Numbered from the stretch's first letter, positions 45,796-55,032 are shown. The stretch: DNA of 64,000 bases from Magnetospirillum sp. ME-1 (GCF_002105535.1 NZ_CP015848.1:744907-808906), one strand, 5' to 3'. Notes: generated from the sequence alone by a model not told the origin. Numbers and translations: made by a program.

Positions 45796-48180
45796 CTATC
45801 CCCCCTCCATCACCTGCTTGACCGCCCCGGCCAGCTGCTTGAGCGAAAAGGGCTTGGGAAGGAAGTGGATGCCGGCATCGGGGTCGATGCCGTCGCGGGC
45901 GACGTCTTCGGAATAGCCGGAGATAAGGATGACGCGGATGTCGGGGCGTTCCATGCGCACGAAGCGGGCCAGCGTGACGCCGTCCATGCCGGGCATGACC
46001 ACGTCGGAGATGAGGACGGCGATGGGCTCGCCACCGTTCAGCACCTCCATGGCCTGCTCGCCCGAACGGGCCTCGATCACCGTGTAGCCCTTGTTCCTGA
46101 GCGCGCGGGCGCCGAACAGCCGCACGGCGTCCTCGTCCTCCACCAGCAGGATGGTGCCCGAGCCGGTGAGGTCGGCGCCGGCGGCTTCGGCCTGCTGGGC
46201 GGGGCGCCTGGTTTCGGCCGCCGGGTCGGCGTCGATGCGCGGCAGGTAGATGGAGAAGGTGGCGCCCTGGCCGGGTTCTGATTCCACGAAGATGAAGCCG
46301 TCGGTCTGGCGCACGATGCCGTAGACGGTGGACAGGCCGAGACCGGTGCCCGCCCCCACCTCCTTGGTGGAGAAGAACGGCTCGAAGATGCGCGCCAGGT
46401 TTTCCTTGCCGATGCCGGTGCCGGTGTCAATCACCTCGATCTGCACGTAGTCGCCGGCCGGCATCAGTTCAGGGCCCCGCTGAATGGGCTGGTCCACATG
46501 GACGGTGTTGGTGCGGATGGTGAGCGCCCCGCCGCCGGGCATGGCGTCGCGGGCGTTGACGGCAAGGTTGATGATGACCTGGTCGAACTGGCCGGGATCG
46601 ACGCGCACCAGGCCAAGCGCGCGGCCGTGGGTCATGCGCAGCTCGATGGTCTCGCCCAGGAGGCGGCGCAGCAGGTTGGAGAGTTCGGCCAGCGCGTCGG
46701 TGACGTTCAGCAGGCGGGGTTGAAGCGCCTGACGGCGCGAGAAGGCCAGCAGCTGGCGCACCAGCGAGGCGGCGCGGTTGGCGTTCTGCTTGACCTGCAT
46801 GATGTCGGCGAAGCTGGGATCGCCCGCCCCGTGGCGCTGAAGCAGCAGATCGCAAAAGCCGATCATGGCGGTGAGCAGGTTGTTGAAATCGTGGGCCACG
46901 CCGCCGGCCAGCTGGCCCATGGCCTGCATCTTCTGGCTCTGGGCGAACTGCATTTCCAGGTTGCGCTGCTCGGTGGCGTCGATGAAGTGGATGACCAGGC
47001 CCGAGATGTCGCCGTCCTCGTGGCTGGGGCTGACGAACAGCTGGGCGATGAGGTTGCGCCGCCCTTTCAGGCGCACTTCCAGATGGGTGCCCGGCGTCGA
47101 GCCGGCGATGACCTTGCCCAGCTGCTCCGAGGCGGCGGCGCGATTATCCTCGGCGATGACGTCGATCACCGGACGGCCCACCATGTCGTCGCGGTCGATG
47201 CCCAGCATGGCCTGGAGCGCCAGATTGCAGGCGCCGATGGCTCCGTCCAGATCCACCAGGGCGATGCCCACCGGCGCGTCGTCGAACAGCCAGCGGAAGC
47301 GGCGTTCGGCGGCGCGCAGCGCCTTTTCCCATTGCTGTTCCGGCACCAGGTCGCGCACCACGACGGAACGGGTGAACATCTCGCCGCCCTCGTCGAACAC
47401 CGAATGGGCGACCAGGGCCTGGAAGACCTCGCCCGAGCGGCCCCTGAGGCGCAGCTCGGCCCGCTCTTCTTCCGGATTGGGGACGGTGCCGAACACCTCG
47501 GCCAGATTGTGGCCGACGATCTCGTCGCCGCTCTTGCCCAGCCATTCGGCCAGGCGCTGGTTGACGTAGCGCACCGTGCCGTCGGCATCCGCCGAATAGC
47601 AGCCCACCGGCAGCAGATCGACGAAATCGGAAAGCAGTTCGTTCTCGCGCCGCAGGGTCTCCTCGATGGCGCGGCGCGGGCTGATGTCCTCGATGCTCCA
47701 GGCCACCGCCTGGGCGCCGCCGGCCGGGCGGACCTCGAGCGCGAACCACTCGCGCCCGCCGCCCGCCGAGATGACGCTCACCTCGGTGCGCCGCGGCGCG
47801 CCCACCGCGGCCGCCGCGTCCAGGCGCTCCAGCTCGGCCAGGGCGCGGTCGTCATCGGCGGCCCGCGCCTTGAGCGGCGCCAGGGGGTCGGCGGCACTCC
47901 CCAGCAGGCGGCGGGCCGCCTGATTGCGGTAGAGCTCGCGCCCGTCGGAGGCCGCCACCAGCACGGCGCGGGTTTCCGAATCCAGCGCCCCGGCCAGGGC
48001 GGCCTCCTCGCCCGCCGGACGGCCGCGCCGGCGCAGCAGCATCCCCCCCGACACCGCCGCCACCAGGGCGCTGGCGGCGATGGAAGGCCAGCCGGCCTCG
48101 GCCACCCCCAGCAGCGCGGTCCCGGCCACCGCGGCGGCCAGGCTGAGGACCAGCGGGGAGGCGATGGATTCAGTGCGCAA
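45796..48180 (-). CDS. cckA: Hybrid histidine kinase CckA
   Basis: Master kinase/phosphatase feeding phosphate through ChpT to CtrA. It is 794 residues. Two TM helices lie at ~8-50 and two PAS domains at ~170-285 and ~290-410. The H-box is [29 protein letters not shown], which is diagnostic. It also has [29 protein letters not shown], and a C-terminal receiver (~675-790) with Asp in [13 protein letters not shown]. The start is TTG at 48180, overlapping the flhB stop by 11 bp, with AGGG in position; an ATG start is not available nearby. It is last gene of the flgB-flgC-fliE-fliQ-fliR-flhB run. Confidence 0.9.
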   Translation of the reverse strand: MRTESIASPLVLSLAAAVAGTALLGVAEAGWPSIAASALVAAVSGGMLLRRRGRPAGEEAALAGALDSETRAVLVAASDGRELYRNQAARRLLGSAADPLAPLKARAADDDRALAELERLDAAAAVGAPRRTEVSVISAGGGREWFALEVRPAGGAQAVAWSIEDISPRRAIEETLRRENELLSDFVDLLPVGCYSADADGTVRYVNQRLAEWLGKSGDEIVGHNLAEVFGTVPNPEEERAELRLRGRSGEVFQALVAHSVFDEGGEMFTRSVVVRDLVPEQQWEKALRAAERRFRWLFDDAPVGIALVDLDGAIGACNLALQAMLGIDRDDMVGRPVIDVIAEDNRAAASEQLGKVIAGSTPGTHLEVRLKGRRNLIAQLFVSPSHEDGDISGLVIHFIDATEQRNLEMQFAQSQKMQAMGQLAGGVAHDFNNLLTAMIGFCDLLLQRHGAGDPSFADIMQVKQNANRAASLVRQLLAFSRRQALQPRLLNVTDALAELSNLLRRLLGETIELRMTHGRALGLVRVDPGQFDQVIINLAVNARDAMPGGGALTIRTNTVHVDQPIQRGPELMPAGDYVQIEVIDTGTGIGKENLARIFEPFFSTKEVGAGTGLGLSTVYGIVRQTDGFIFVESEPGQGATFSIYLPRIDADPAAETRRPAQQAEAAGADLTGSGTILLVEDEDAVRLFGARALRNKGYTVIEARSGEQAMEVLNGGEPIAVLISDVVMPGMDGVTLARFVRMERPDIRVILISGYSEDVARDGIDPDAGIHFLPKPFSLKQLAGAVKQVMEGG

Positions 48181-49240
48181 TTTCGCCCTTCAGCTTCATG
48201 ACGTAACCGATGATCTCCGCCACCGTCTTGTAGTGCTCAGGCGGAATTTCCTCGTCCAGGTCCACGCTGGCGTAGAGGGCGCGGGCAAGCGGCGGATTCT
48301 CGACGATGGGCACCTCGTTCTCGGTGGCGAGGTCGCGGATGCGCTTGGCGATCAGATCGACGCCCTTGGCCACCAGGATGGGAGCCCCCATGGAATCCTG
48401 GTCGTATTGCAGCGCCACCGCGTAATGGGTGGGGTTGGTGACCACCACGCTGGCCTTGGGCACCGCGGCCATCATGCGCTGGCGGGCGCGCTGCATGCGC
48501 AACGCGCGCAGGCGGCCCTTGATCATGGGGTCGCCTTCGGTCTGCTTGTGCTCGTCCTTGATCTCCTGCTTGGTCATCTTCATCTGCTGATTGAACGACC
48601 AGCGCTGGTAGAACCAGTCGGCGGCGGCCAGGGCGAAGACCATCAGCACCACGATCAGGATCATGGCCAACACCTGGTGGCGCAGGTACTCCATCACCGC
48701 CATCAGCTCCAGCGCCGCCAGTCCGGCGTATTCGCTCATATGCGATTTCAGCACCAGGAAGATGACGAAGCCGATGGCGCCGACCTTGAACAGGGACTTC
48801 ACGAACTCGACCAGATTGCGGCCGGAAAAAATGCGCGTAAGGCCCTTCATGGGACTCAGCTTGGAAAAATCCATGGTCAGCTTGTCGGGCAGGAACATCA
48901 GCCCGCTCTGGGCCATGGACGAGGCGACGGCCAGGACCATCAGCAGCAGCATGGGCAGGATCATCAGCTTGATCATGCTGAGCGTCACTTCGGCCAGCAC
49001 CTGCCCCACATCGGCCTGCTCCATGGGAAAGGCGTGGGGATGCTCGATGAAGGGCAGCATCAGGCGCTGGACGTCCTGGGCCATGTGGGGCGCGAACATG
49101 GCGACGATGGCCAAGGCGCCCACCAGACCGGCCCAGACCTTCACCTCCTGGGAGGTGGGAATGTTGCCCTGCTCGCGGGCCTGGCTCAGTTTTCGGTCTG
49201 TCGGCTCTTCTGTTTTGTCTTCGGCGGAATCGTCGGCCAT
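48170..49240 (-). CDS. flhB: Flagellar export switch protein FlhB
   Basis: Inner-membrane export gate component that autocleaves to switch substrate class after hook completion. It is 356 residues with four TM helices (~30-215). The cytoplasmic domain has the self-cleavage motif in VVVTNPTHYAVALQYDQ (cleaved after Asn). It is followed by GAPILVAKGVDLIAKRI and PPEHYKTVAEIIGYVMKL. The N-terminus is charged (DDSAEDKTEEPTDRKLSQAREQG). It lies 4 bp after fliR. Confidence 0.97.
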   Translation of the reverse strand: MADDSAEDKTEEPTDRKLSQAREQGNIPTSQEVKVWAGLVGALAIVAMFAPHMAQDVQRLMLPFIEHPHAFPMEQADVGQVLAEVTLSMIKLMILPMLLLMVLAVASSMAQSGLMFLPDKLTMDFSKLSPMKGLTRIFSGRNLVEFVKSLFKVGAIGFVIFLVLKSHMSEYAGLAALELMAVMEYLRHQVLAMILIVVLMVFALAAADWFYQRWSFNQQMKMTKQEIKDEHKQTEGDPMIKGRLRALRMQRARQRMMAAVPKASVVVTNPTHYAVALQYDQDSMGAPILVAKGVDLIAKRIRDLATENEVPIVENPPLARALYASVDLDEEIPPEHYKTVAEIIGYVMKLKGEIAH

Positions 49241-49244
49241 GGTC

Positions 49245-50009
49245 TCACCTGGGCTGGACGTAGGGCATCAGGCCGGCTTCGAAGAAACGCAGGAACAAGG
49301 TGACGATCAGGGGCATCGATACCATGAACAGCCACATCCCCACCATCACCTGCACCGGCATGGCGACGAAGAACACCTGCAGCGAGGGCACGAGGCGCGA
49401 CAGCAGGCCGAGGCCAGTGTAGAACACCAGCCCGAACACCACCAGCGGCGCCGCGAACTGGGTGCCGACCTTGAAGGTCTCGGTGACCAGATGACCCAGC
49501 GTCTCGGCGTAGTCGCCGAATTGCAGCGGCTGGCCGGGGGGAAACAGGGCGTAGGATTCGAACACCGCCTGGAACATCAGATGATGCAGGTCGGTGGCGA
49601 ACACCGCCACCAGGCCGATATTGGACAGGAAGCCGGTCAGCAGCTGGCTCTGCTGCTGGGCGATGGGGTCGAACGAGAAGGCGTTGGTCAGGCCCGTCTG
49701 ATAGCCGATCATGGAACCGGCCATGTTCAGCGTCGACATGATGATCATCACCACCGTGCCGAGATAGATGCCGATCACCGCCTCGCCGAAGATGGCGAGC
49801 AGCATGCCGCCCACCGAACCCGGCACCCGCGGGAACGAGCCCCCCACCGCCGGCAGCATGACGAAGGCCACCGACAGCGCCAGCAGCAGGCGGATGCGGG
49901 TCGAGACCAGCGAGCCGCCCAGGCCGGGAAACAGCATCAGCGCCGCGCCCAGGCGGGTGAACACCAGAAAGAAGCGGAAGATGTCCAGTTGCAGCAGTTC
50001 GGTCAGCAC
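49245..50009 (-). CDS. fliR: Flagellar export apparatus protein FliR
   Basis: Core export gate membrane protein of 254 residues with about six hydrophobic helices. Motifs include FFLVFTRLGAALMLFPGLGG, TRIRLLLALSVAFVMLP and GLGLLSRLVPSLQVFFVAMP. The start is GTG at 50009, 1 bp after the fliQ stop. Confidence 0.95.
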   Translation of the reverse strand: MLTELLQLDIFRFFLVFTRLGAALMLFPGLGGSLVSTRIRLLLALSVAFVMLPAVGGSFPRVPGSVGGMLLAIFGEAVIGIYLGTVVMIIMSTLNMAGSMIGYQTGLTNAFSFDPIAQQQSQLLTGFLSNIGLVAVFATDLHHLMFQAVFESYALFPPGQPLQFGDYAETLGHLVTETFKVGTQFAAPLVVFGLVFYTGLGLLSRLVPSLQVFFVAMPVQVMVGMWLFMVSMPLIVTLFLRFFEAGLMPYVQPR

Positions 50010-50010
50010 G

Positions 50011-50280
50011 TCAGCCGCCGCCGGCGATGACGCGGTCCATGATCAACTTCCAGAACTCGGTCAGCGAGTGCAGCATGAAGGGCAGGAACAGAATCATGGA
50101 GGCGAAGACCAACAGCATTTTCGGCACGAAGGTCAGGGTCTGTTCCTGAATTTGGGTCAGCGTCTGGAAGATGGAAATCACCAGGCCCACCACCAGGCCG
50201 GTCAGCAGGGTGGGCGCCGCCACCTTCAGCATGACGAGGATGGATTCGCGAGCGATGTCGATGAGTTCTGGTTCGGTCAT
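50011..50280 (-). CDS. fliQ: Flagellar export apparatus protein FliQ
   Basis: An 89-residue protein with two TM helices that packs with FliP and FliR in the export gate. It shows PTLLTGLVVGLVISIFQTLTQIQEQTLTFVPKM, the standard signature. Lies between fliE and fliR. Confidence 0.96.
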   Translation of the reverse strand: MTEPELIDIARESILVMLKVAAPTLLTGLVVGLVISIFQTLTQIQEQTLTFVPKMLLVFASMILFLPFMLHSLTEFWKLIMDRVIAGGG

Positions 50281-50299
50281 CCTTGCGGCGGCCCCAGGC

Positions 50300-50611
50300 T
50301 CAGATGGGCATGCGCAGGATTTCGTTATAGGCGTTGATCACCTTGTCGCGGACATTGACCACGGTTTCCAGGGTCATTTCCGCATTGGCCACGGCGGCCA
50401 CCACTTCCCGGATGTCGGCCTTGCCGGCGATGGCGGCCATGGAGGCCTTTTCCGCCGACTTGGCGTCGCCCACCACCACCTTGGCGGCATCCTTCAGCAC
50501 GCTGGCGAAATCGGTGCCGTTACCCTCGGGCTCGGCAGCCTTGCCCACCGATTCGAACGGGTTGGCGGCGGTCTTGTAGGCGGAGATGGCGTCGGTCAGG
50601 CGGGAAGTCAT
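50300..50611 (-). CDS. fliE: Flagellar hook-basal body protein FliE
   Basis: A 103-residue adaptor between the MS ring and the proximal rod. The C-terminal half has the conserved ANAEMTLETVVNVRDKVINAYNEILRMPI. Located 29 bp after flgC, the normal order. Confidence 0.95.
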   Translation of the reverse strand: MTSRLTDAISAYKTAANPFESVGKAAEPEGNGTDFASVLKDAAKVVVGDAKSAEKASMAAIAGKADIREVVAAVANAEMTLETVVNVRDKVINAYNEILRMPI

Positions 50612-50640
50612 GATGGCGAATCCTTAAACCGGCATCAGGC

Positions 50641-51051
50641 CTAGCGCAACATCTCGATGGTGCGCGACAGCAGCGAGCGGGACGTGTTGATGACGTTCAT
50701 GTTGGCCTCGTAGCTGCGCTGGGCCTCGCGCATGTCCATCATCTCGATCAGCGGATTGACGTTGGGCGCCAGAACATAGCCGTCGCGGTCGGCGGCCGGA
50801 TGCTTGGGGTCGTAGCGGCGCTGGAACTCGGACGAATCGCCCCGGACCTTGTCCACCTTGACGGTGGCCACGCCGGTGGCGCGATCCAGCTCGTTCTTGA
50901 AGGTCATCACCTTGCGGCGATAGGGCAGCCCCTCGGGCGTCTGGGCCAGCGAATCGGCGTTGGCGAGATTCTCCGAGATCAGGCGCAGGCGCTGGGACTG
51001 CACCTTCATGCCCGAAATGGCGGTCTGCGTACTTTTGCTCAGTTCGTCCAT
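50641..51051 (-). CDS. flgC: Flagellar proximal rod protein FlgC
   Basis: A 136-residue rod subunit. It shows SGMKVQSQRLRLISENLANADS near the N-terminus, then GYVLAPNVNPLIEMMDMREAQRSYEANMNVI and the helical C-terminus SRTIEMLR. Confidence 0.96.
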   Translation of the reverse strand: MDELSKSTQTAISGMKVQSQRLRLISENLANADSLAQTPEGLPYRRKVMTFKNELDRATGVATVKVDKVRGDSSEFQRRYDPKHPAADRDGYVLAPNVNPLIEMMDMREAQRSYEANMNVINTSRSLLSRTIEMLR

Positions 51052-51083
51052 GGCGGTCTCTTCGACTTACCCGGTCAGCGGTT

Positions 51084-51485
51084 CTAACGGCCGCCCGAGG
51101 CGGTCTTGATCATCTTCTGGTACTTCTGGAACAGCGAGGCGGCCGCGTTGTAGCGGGAATTGGCCTCGCCCATCTTGGCCATCTGCTCTTCCAGGATGAC
51201 GGCGTTGCCGTCGGGCGTGGATTCGTAGGTGCGGCGCTGGGTCACGGCCTTGAACGGGCTGGGCGCCATCTCGGGCACGATATGCTTGGCGTTGGTGGCG
51301 GCGGCACCGACCTCGGGCTGGGAGGTTCCGGCCAGGACCTCCTTGAAGTTCAGCGGCTTGATGTCCTTGGGCAGGTAGCGCGGCGTGTTGGCGTTGGCGA
51401 TGTTGCCGGCCAGCACCTCCTGGCGCTGGGCGATCCAGTCCATCTGGGCCTTGGCCATCTTGAAAATGCCGAGATCGTCGTACAT
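51084..51485 (-). CDS. flgB: Flagellar proximal rod protein FlgB
   Basis: A 133-residue rod subunit, first gene of the flgB-to-cckA transcript. Conserved N-terminal motif WIAQRQEVLAGNIANANTPRY and C-terminal helix EEQMAKMGEANSRYNAAASLFQKYQKMI. I use the ATG at 51485; a TTG at 51494 would add three residues. Two CtrA-type boxes lie upstream. Confidence 0.93.
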   Translation of the reverse strand: MYDDLGIFKMAKAQMDWIAQRQEVLAGNIANANTPRYLPKDIKPLNFKEVLAGTSQPEVGAAATNAKHIVPEMAPSPFKAVTQRRTYESTPDGNAVILEEQMAKMGEANSRYNAAASLFQKYQKMIKTASGGR

Positions 51486-51564
51486 TCGCGCCAAACCTTA
51501 CGCCTGCAGCAATGATGGGCGAGCAGAGCCTTTTCTCGCCATGTTCACTATCCGCCCGACCCTT

Positions 51565-51579
51565 TTAAGATTCCGTAAA
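51565..51579 (-). promoter_or_regulatory. CtrA-type box, flgB side
   Basis: The minus strand reads TTTA-CGGAATC-TTAA, one mismatch to TTAA-N7-TTAA. It is about 80 bp upstream of the flgB ATG, in the divergent flagellar control region. Confidence 0.55.
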
Positions 51580-51625
51580 GTCCGAGTCGCGGCGCGGGTT
51601 TGAGGCGGATCGGGCCACCCTTGGC

Positions 51626-51640
51626 TTAAACGAATTTTAA
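51626..51640. promoter_or_regulatory. CtrA box in divergent flagellar promoter region
   Basis: TTAA-ACGAATT-TTAA is a perfect match to the alphaproteobacterial CtrA motif TTAA-N7-TTAA. It lies 50 bp upstream of the plus-strand ATG at 51690 and 141 bp upstream of flgB. The kinase for CtrA, cckA, is the last gene of the minus-strand operon. Confidence 0.7.
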
Positions 51641-51689
51641 GCGCGCCGGGGCCATTGTGAAGGCTGACGATTGCGTTGGGAAGCCGCCC

Positions 51690-52043
51690 ATGGGCAACAG
51701 GGACATTTGGGACGAGGAGGCGGAAAGCGAGCGGGCCAAGGCCGCCGCCCGGCCCCAGCGCCGTCAGGTCGCCGTGGCGCTGGCCGACGATCCCGACAAT
51801 CCGGGCATGCCCACCGTCACCGCATCGGGGCGCGGCGCGGTGGCCGAACAGATTCTGCAACTGGCCTTCGCCCACGGGGTGAAGGTCCGCACCGATCCCG
51901 ATCTGGCCGAGGTGCTGGCCGCCGTCGAGGTGGACACCGTGATCCCGGTGGAGGCCTTCGTCGCCGTGGCCGAGATCCTGGCCTATGTCTACCGCGCCAA
52001 CGCCGCCATGGGCGCGGCCCCGCCTCCGGGAGGGAGCGCATGA
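51690..52043 (+). CDS. FlhB C-terminal-domain homologue (FlhX/YlqH-like)
   Basis: A 117-residue protein equivalent to the part of FlhB after the NPTH cleavage site. It reads QVAVALADDP, GRGAVAEQILQLAFAHGVKVRTDPDLAEVLAAVEVDTVIPVEAF and VAVAEILAYVYRANA. It lacks the membrane domain and the NPTH motif. Related stand-alone proteins can substitute for the cleaved FlhB fragment in some bacteria. I prefer ATG 51690 with GGGAAG upstream. A GTG at 51657 is also in frame, but would be very close to the CtrA box and the probable transcription start. Confidence 0.85.
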   Translation: MGNRDIWDEEAESERAKAAARPQRRQVAVALADDPDNPGMPTVTASGRGAVAEQILQLAFAHGVKVRTDPDLAEVLAAVEVDTVIPVEAFVAVAEILAYVYRANAAMGAAPPPGGSA

Positions 52044-52306
52044 GCGAACAGTCCGAGACCGTCGCCCGGGAACTGGAAAAGGCCGCCACCCTGGTGGGCA
52101 CCGCCCGCCGGCTGCTCGCCACCGGCACCGAGGTGGACCTGGCCGCCCTGGAAGGCCGGGTGAAGTTCGTCTGCGGCGCCGTCCTCGGCCTGGAGCGAAC
52201 CGAGGGCGCCGCCTTCCGCCCCGGCCTCGAGGCCCTGGTCGCCGACCTCGACCGGCTGGCCGCCGCGCTGACCCAGCGCCACAACCCGACCTCCCTGGAC
52301 GCCTGA
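52040..52306 (+). CDS. Small helical protein in fliO-fliP operon, unknown
   Basis: An 88-residue protein: SEQSETVARELEKAATLVGT, RRLLATGTEVDLAALEGRVKFVC, LEALVADLDRLAAALTQRHN. It appears mostly helical, with a FliT/FlgN-like chaperone size, but I cannot assign a family. The ATG overlaps the preceding stop by 4 bp and GGGAGG precedes it. fliO starts 2 bp after its stop. Confidence 0.75.
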   Translation: MSEQSETVARELEKAATLVGTARRLLATGTEVDLAALEGRVKFVCGAVLGLERTEGAAFRPGLEALVADLDRLAAALTQRHNPTSLDA

Positions 52307-52308
52307 GC

Positions 52309-52638
52309 ATGGATTCAGCCAATTACCTGCGCTTCATCCTGTCGCTGGTGGCGGTGCTGGGATTGATCTTCGCCGTGGTCTGGGTGGTGCGCCAACGCCT
52401 GCCCGGCGTCATGCCCGGGCGCAATGCCGCCGGACGGCGCCTCGGCATCGTCGAATCCTTGACGCTGGACGTGAAACATCGTCTTGTCCTGGTGCGCCGC
52501 GACGACCGCGAGCATCTGCTGGTCCTGGGCGGCGCGCAGCCCGTGGTGGTGGAAGCCGATTGTCCCCGGGCCGCCTTCGCCCTGTCCAAGGCCGAGGCCG
52601 AATGGCCCAACGCAACCAAGCCGGAGACCGGAGTATGA
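52309..52638 (+). CDS. fliO: Flagellar biosynthesis protein FliO
   Basis: A 109-residue bitopic membrane protein that helps FliP assemble. TM is at ~8-28 (FILSLVAVLGLIFAVVWVV). The short cytoplasmic domain has RLGIVESLTLDVKHRLVLVRRDDREHLLVLGG, the FliO signature. Its stop overlaps the fliP ATG. Confidence 0.92.
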   Translation: MDSANYLRFILSLVAVLGLIFAVVWVVRQRLPGVMPGRNAAGRRLGIVESLTLDVKHRLVLVRRDDREHLLVLGGAQPVVVEADCPRAAFALSKAEAEWPNATKPETGV

Positions 52639-53390
52639 CCCGCCTGCCGACGTCCCGCCCCCGGCTGATCCTGGCCATCGCCGCCGGCATCATGACCGCC
52701 CTGCTGGCGGGACCGGCGCTGGCCCAGTCGCTGAACATCGATCTGGGCGGCCCCCAGGCCAGCGCCACCTCGCGCATCATCCAGCTGATCGCGCTGACCA
52801 CCGTGCTGTCGGTGGCGCCCTCCATCCTGGTGATGGTGACGTCGTTCACCCGCTTCGTGGTGGTGCTGGGCTTTCTGCGCCAGGCGCTGGGCACCCAGCA
52901 GAGCCCGCCCAACACGGTGATGGTCAGCCTGGCCATGTTTCTCACCGCCTTCGTCATGGCGCCTACCTTCGAGAAGGCCTGGACCGACGGCATCCAGCCG
53001 GTGATGGACGGCCACCTGGACGAACTGGAGGGGTTCGAGAAGGCCGTCAGGCCGTTTCACGCCTTCATGAGCAAGCATGTGCGCGCCCAGGACCTGAAGC
53101 TGTTCATGGACCTGTCGCGCTCTAGGGAAGTGGCCAGGGCCGAGGACGTGCCCCTGAAGGCCCTGATTCCCGCCTTCATGATCAGCGAGCTGCGCCGGGC
53201 CTTCGAGATCGGCTTCCTGGTCTTCCTGCCCTTCCTGATCATCGACATGGTCATCGCCTCGGTGCTGATGAGCATGGGCATGATGATGATTCCACCGGCC
53301 ATGATCTCACTTCCGTTCAAGCTGATCTTCTTCGTCATGGTGGACGGGTGGTATCTGGTCGTAGGCTCCCTGGTACAGAGTTACGGGTAA
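52635..53390 (+). CDS. fliP: Flagellar export apparatus protein FliP
   Basis: Core export gate protein of 251 residues. The cleavable signal peptide (~1-31) ends LAGPALAQS. Signature motifs are SFTRFVVVLGFLRQALGTQQSPPNTVMVSLAMFLT and FLPFLIIDMVIASVLMSMGMMM. It starts 4 bp before the fliO stop (ATGA overlap). Confidence 0.97.
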   Translation: MTRLPTSRPRLILAIAAGIMTALLAGPALAQSLNIDLGGPQASATSRIIQLIALTTVLSVAPSILVMVTSFTRFVVVLGFLRQALGTQQSPPNTVMVSLAMFLTAFVMAPTFEKAWTDGIQPVMDGHLDELEGFEKAVRPFHAFMSKHVRAQDLKLFMDLSRSREVARAEDVPLKALIPAFMISELRRAFEIGFLVFLPFLIIDMVIASVLMSMGMMMIPPAMISLPFKLIFFVMVDGWYLVVGSLVQSYG

Positions 53391-53434
53391 GGACCTACTA
53401 CCGAATCGAGACGTGACGGCACATTTCGCATTGG

Positions 53435-53449
53435 TTTAAATTCAGTTAA
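53435..53449 (+). promoter_or_regulatory. CtrA-type box upstream of 43-aa gene
   Basis: TTTA-AATTCAG-TTAACC, one mismatch to TTAA-N7-TTAACC, lies in a near-palindrome TTGGTT...AACCAA (53431-53453). A TTGACA is at 53479-53484 with no clear -10 partner. The box is 91 bp before the small-gene ATG. Confidence 0.55.
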
Positions 53450-53539
53450 CCAACGGCGCGAATTGTGTTGACCGATCTTTGACATACTTCGCGCATAGCC
53501 AATGCCTGGACCAAATCCAGCCGAAGGAAGCGCCGAAGA

Positions 53540-53671
53540 ATGCAGTTCAATCTCGACACCTTTCGCGCCGGTTTCGGCGCCGCCATGGCCAAGATCAGGG
53601 ATAATCTGCGTGAATTGAGCAATGCCCAAGAGGAGATGCGCCGTCGCATCGAAGCGTTCGGCATCCGCTGA
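53540..53671 (+). CDS. 43-residue small protein, unknown
   Basis: An open frame of 43 codons, starting MQFNLDTFRAGFGAAMAKIR and ending RRRIEAFGIR. It has its own upstream region with a CtrA-type box, AAGGAAG in ribosome-site position, and a perfect Rho-independent terminator 14 bp after the stop. That is the layout of a complete small transcript. The peptide looks helical, with an amphipathic central stretch (NLRELSNAQEEMRRRI). No family is recognised. Its location after fliP suggests a link to motility or cell-cycle control. Confidence 0.65.
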   Translation: MQFNLDTFRAGFGAAMAKIRDNLRELSNAQEEMRRRIEAFGIR

Positions 53672-53685
53672 TCCCGCCAAACAGA

Positions 53686-53724
53686 AACCCCGCCGACGCA
53701 TTCGCCTCGGCGGGGTTCTTTTTT
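53686..53724 (+). terminator. Terminator after 43-aa gene
   Basis: AACCCCGCCGA (53686-53696) pairs perfectly with TCGGCGGGGTT (53707-53717), then C and six T. It also lies at the end of the convergent icd gene. Confidence 0.88.
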
Positions 53725-53747
53725 GACCGAACGGTCAGTCTGGCGAA

Positions 53748-54965
53748 TCAGGCCAGACCCATCCGCTTCTTCAGGTTCTCGTCCAGCTTGTCCAGGAACT
53801 GCTGGGTGGTCAGCCACGACTGGCCGGGGCCGATCAGGATGGCCAGGTCCTTGGTCATGAAGCCGGATTCCACGGTTTCGACGCACACTTCCTCGAGGGA
53901 CTGGGCGAACTTGGCCACCTCGGGGGTGTTGTCGAACTGGGCGCGGTAGAACAGGCCCCGGGTCCAGGCGAAGATGGACGCGATGGGGTTGGTCGAGGTC
54001 TCCTTGCCCTTCTGGTGCTCGCGGTAGTGACGGGTCACCGTGCCGTGGGCGGCCTCGGCCTCGACCACCTTGCCGTCGGGGCTCATCAGCACCGAGGTCA
54101 TCAGGCCCAACGAGCCGAAGCCCTGGGCCACGGTGTCCGACTGCACGTCGCCGTCATAGTTCTTGCAGGCCCAGACGAACTCGCCCGACCACTTCAGCGC
54201 CGAGGCGACCATGTCGTCGATCAGGCGGTGCTCGTAGGTGATGCCCAGCTTGTCGAACTCGGCCTTGAATTCACCATCGTAGACTTCCTGGAAGATGTCC
54301 TTGAAGCGGCCGTCATAGGCCTTGAGAATGGTGTTCTTGGTCGACAGGTACACCGGCCACTTCTTCTGCAGGCCGTAATTCATGCAGGCCCGGGCGAAGC
54401 CGTAGATGGACTCGTCCAGGTTGTACATGCCCATGGCCACGCCGGCGCCGGGGAAGTCGAACACTTCGTGCTCGATGGTCTCGCCGTTGGTGCCGACGAA
54501 CTTGATGGAGAGCTTGCCGGGGCCGGGGACGGTGAAGTCGGTGGCCTTGTACTGGTCGCCGAAGGCATGGCGGCCGATGACGATGGGCTTGGTCCAGCCG
54601 GGCACCAGGCGCGGCACGTTCTTGCAGATGATCGGCTCGCGGAACACGGTGCCGTCGAGGATGTTGCGGATGGTGCCGTTGGGCGACTTCCACATCTTCT
54701 TCAGGTTGAATTCCTTCACCCGCGCCTCGTCGGGGGTGATGGTGGCGCACTTGACGCCGACGCCGTACTTCTTGATGGCCTCCGAGGCCTCGACCGTCAC
54801 CTTGTCGTCGGTCTTGTCGCGGTATTCGATGCCCAGATCGTAATATTTCAGGTCGATGTCCAGATAGGGCAGGATCAGCTTGTCCTTGATGAACTTCCAG
54901 ATGATCCGGGTCATCTCGTCGCCGTCCAGCTCGACGATCGGGTTTGCGACTTTGATCTTCTTCAT
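53748..54965 (-). CDS. icd: NADP isocitrate dehydrogenase, dimeric (eukaryote-like subfamily)
   Basis: TCA-cycle oxidative decarboxylation of isocitrate to 2-oxoglutarate. It is 405 residues. It begins [20 protein letters not shown], the start typical of the mitochondrial-like IDH subfamily. It contains [19 protein letters not shown] (substrate Ser/Asn/Arg), the Lys/Asp metal site region [26 protein letters not shown], and [26 protein letters not shown] (NADP). The unrelated monomeric IDH lies directly upstream on the same strand. Confidence 0.96.
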   Translation of the reverse strand: MKKIKVANPIVELDGDEMTRIIWKFIKDKLILPYLDIDLKYYDLGIEYRDKTDDKVTVEASEAIKKYGVGVKCATITPDEARVKEFNLKKMWKSPNGTIRNILDGTVFREPIICKNVPRLVPGWTKPIVIGRHAFGDQYKATDFTVPGPGKLSIKFVGTNGETIEHEVFDFPGAGVAMGMYNLDESIYGFARACMNYGLQKKWPVYLSTKNTILKAYDGRFKDIFQEVYDGEFKAEFDKLGITYEHRLIDDMVASALKWSGEFVWACKNYDGDVQSDTVAQGFGSLGLMTSVLMSPDGKVVEAEAAHGTVTRHYREHQKGKETSTNPIASIFAWTRGLFYRAQFDNTPEVAKFAQSLEEVCVETVESGFMTKDLAILIGPGQSWLTTQQFLDKLDENLKKRMGLA

Positions 54966-55032
54966 TGACGGTGTTCCTCGGGGTGCGAAAGGCCCAATAA
55001 CTGCTTGTCTTTAGATGGCGGACCGGAACGAA

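Noticed and set aside
53391-53539. Sigma-70 promoter from TTGACA at 53479
   Set aside because: No acceptable -10 hexamer occurs 16-18 bp downstream, so I kept only the CtrA-type box as a feature.
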